Below are positions 62,900 through 64,000 of a stretch of 64,000 bases of DNA, one piece after another; the first letter of the stretch is position 1; the number at the start of each line of letters is the position of its first letter. The notes beneath the pieces are model-generated. The model ran no database searches. It saw only the letters and a list, made by a program, of their open reading frames with translations, and was not told the DNA's origin. This DNA is from Sandaracinus amylolyticus (GTDB lineage Bacteria; Myxococcota_A; Polyangia; Polyangiales; Sandaracinaceae): the NCBI RefSeq assembly GCF_000737325.1, contig NZ_CP011125.1:8680001-8744000 (forward strand). Reading direction: 5' to 3'. The position numbers were made by a program, and so were the translations under genes.

Positions 62900-64000
62900 A
62901 TGAGTGCGCACGAATCCACCATCGGAGTGCTGGCGACGACGGAGGGCGGACGTCGTCACGAGGTGCTCGGCATCCTGAGCGGCGCGGCGACCACGTTGCT
63001 CGCGCTCTCGCTCTACACCTACGACGCGCGCGGCGGCGAGAACTGGATCGGCCCGGTCGGCGAGTGGATCGCCAACATCGCGGCGACCGCGTTCGGCGCG
63101 GCCGCGTGGGTCGTGCCGTTCGAGCTCTCGCTGCTGACGATTCGTCTCTTCCAGCGACGTCGCTCGCCGGTCGGCCTCGCGCACCTCGCGAGCACGCTCG
63201 TGATCGTGCTGGTCGGCTGCGCGATGGTGCACCTCGCGATGCCGGGCGAAGAGGTGCTCGGTGGGCACCTGCCGGGCGGCATGTTCGGCGAGGTGCTCGG
63301 CGAGGTGCTGCGCTCGCTGCTCGGGCTCGTCGGCGCGTTCGTCGTCGGGACCGCGGTGATCCTGGTGACGATGGTGCTGCGCACGTCGTTCTCGATCGTC
63401 GGCGCGGCGCGCACGGTGTTCGGCGGCGCGGCCGCGGGCGCGAGCGCGGCGCGCGAGTGGACGAGCTCGGTCTGGGAGGCGTGGCAGGAAGCGCGCGAGA
63501 TCGAGCGTCGCGAGCGCGAGGAGGAAGCGGCGCGGAACGCGCCGCGCATCGTGGTCCCAGGCGCGTCGCAGTCGGAGGCCGACGAGGAGCTCGAAGAGGA
63601 AGCGATCGCCGAGGAGGACCTCGCGCCGGTCGAGCCCGCGCCCGAGCCCGTCGTCGTCGAGAAGAAGGCGAAGAAGTCGCGCGCGAAGAAGGAGAAGCCC
63701 GCGACGATCGACACCACGCCGGCCGCGAAGCCGGCGAAGGCCGCGCGCGTGGCCGCGCCGGTGATCGAAGAGGAAGACGAGGAAGAGATCGTCGCGAGCG
63801 CCGAGGAGGCATACGAGGAGGACGAGGTCGAGGAGCCCGCCCCTCCCCCGCTGCCGAGCAAGCGCCCCAGCAAGCCCGCCCCCGCGGTGGCTGCGAAGGC
63901 CGAGCCGGTCGCGAAGGGCCCGACGATCGTCGCGCCGCGCGCCGACGTCGTGAAGCAGGAGCCCGCGCGCGAGAGCGACGAGATCGAACAGAAGGGCGAG
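62900..64000 (+). CDS. ftsK: DNA translocase FtsK/SpoIIIE, N-terminal part (3' truncated by window edge)
   Basis: 367 codons visible with no stop. There are four transmembrane segments (about ILSGAATTLLALSLYTY, AAWVVPFELSLLTIRLF, LVIVLVGCAMVHLAM, LVGAFVVGTAVILVTMVL), followed by a long acidic/basic Pro-Ala-Glu-Lys linker. The motor and gamma domains must lie beyond 64000. FtsK pumps chromosome ends through the division septum. ATG 62900 overlaps a four-codon upstream reading frame (ATG 62892, stop 62901-62903). An in-frame GTG at 62894 is the alternative start. A TTGACC at 62859 may be a -35 element. Confidence 0.85.
   Translation, partial: MSAHESTIGVLATTEGGRRHEVLGILSGAATTLLALSLYTYDARGGENWIGPVGEWIANIAATAFGAAAWVVPFELSLLTIRLFQRRRSPVGLAHLASTLVIVLVGCAMVHLAMPGEEVLGGHLPGGMFGEVLGEVLRSLLGLVGAFVVGTAVILVTMVLRTSFSIVGAARTVFGGAAAGASAAREWTSSVWEAWQEAREIERREREEEAARNAPRIVVPGASQSEADEELEEEAIAEEDLAPVEPAPEPVVVEKKAKKSRAKKEKPATIDTTPAAKPAKAARVAAPVIEEEDEEEIVASAEEAYEEDEVEEPAPPPLPSKRPSKPAPAVAAKAEPVAKGPTIVAPRADVVKQEPARESDEIEQKGE

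Overview
The window is very GC-rich DNA with strong G/C third-position codon bias, near-continuous coding on both strands, and many signal-peptide lipoproteins with Asp/Ala/Gly-rich stalks. It also carries Ser/Thr-kinase and FHA signalling genes and DUF4215/fibro-slime proteins. Together these suggest a myxobacterium of the Polyangiales type (Sandaracinus-like); this is an inference from gene content, as no rRNA is present. No insertion sequence, integrase, prophage or CRISPR array was seen.

Layout. 1-10.6 kb: the 3' part of thiC, then surface or periplasmic proteins (lipoproteins, an FG-GAP propeller, a pectinacetylesterase-like enzyme), a beta-carbonic-anhydrase-like protein, a DUF4272 protein and an M29-like protein lacking expected metal ligands. 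10.6-11.4 kb: an RNA block with a strong promoter, a terminator-bounded short transcript, a 12-bp inverted repeat and four tRNA genes (Tyr, Pro, Ser-CGA, Ser-GCT). Both Ser tRNAs fold with an 8-bp acceptor, a 4-bp T stem and a 6-bp D stem, which is not the canonical cloverleaf. 11.5-15.1 kb: a phospho-signalling set of a Ser/Thr kinase, a TPR/PEGA protein and an FHA-AAA+-HTH regulator. 15.1-20 kb: a guanidinium exporter under a guanidine-III riboswitch, a saccharopine-dehydrogenase-like enzyme, a DUF4230 protein, a lipoprotein and a fatty acyl-CoA synthetase. 20-28 kb: a LysR/alcohol dehydrogenase divergon, a ThrE-type exporter, a frameshifted HEAT-repeat gene, a metzincin-type protease lipoprotein and a UbiA prenyltransferase.

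28-35.6 kb: two overlapping paralogous giant genes (TPR plus DUF3857 plus transglutaminase-like fold). The first keeps a Cys-His-Asp triad and the second has lost it. 35.6-38.7 kb: a fatty-acid desaturase and a PaaX-like regulator, divergent from a crotonase, followed by an 84-bp tandem repeat. 38.7-45.2 kb: two paralogous envelope proteins around a membrane protein, lipoproteins, a BASS transporter and an orphan histidine kinase with an RsbRD-like N-terminus. 45.2-50.7 kb: a GH15 glucoamylase/trehalase, three different short tandem-repeat blocks, an FHA protein with a possible ribbon-helix-helix N-terminus, a HEAT lipoprotein and a G-rich spacer.

50.7-64 kb: a DUF58-SpoIIM-RDD operon, an HdeD-like protein, a DUF4215/fibro-slime lipoprotein, a SpoU methyltransferase coupled to a small possible PD-(D/E)XK protein, and a five-gene operon (membrane protein, DUF4129, DUF4350, MoxR ATPase, beta-propeller). 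The last gene is the N-terminus of FtsK, running off the end. MoxR, DUF58, DUF4129 and DUF4350 usually work together; here they sit in two operons about 4 kb apart. Many adjacent genes overlap by ATGA, GTGA or TGATG, implying translational coupling.
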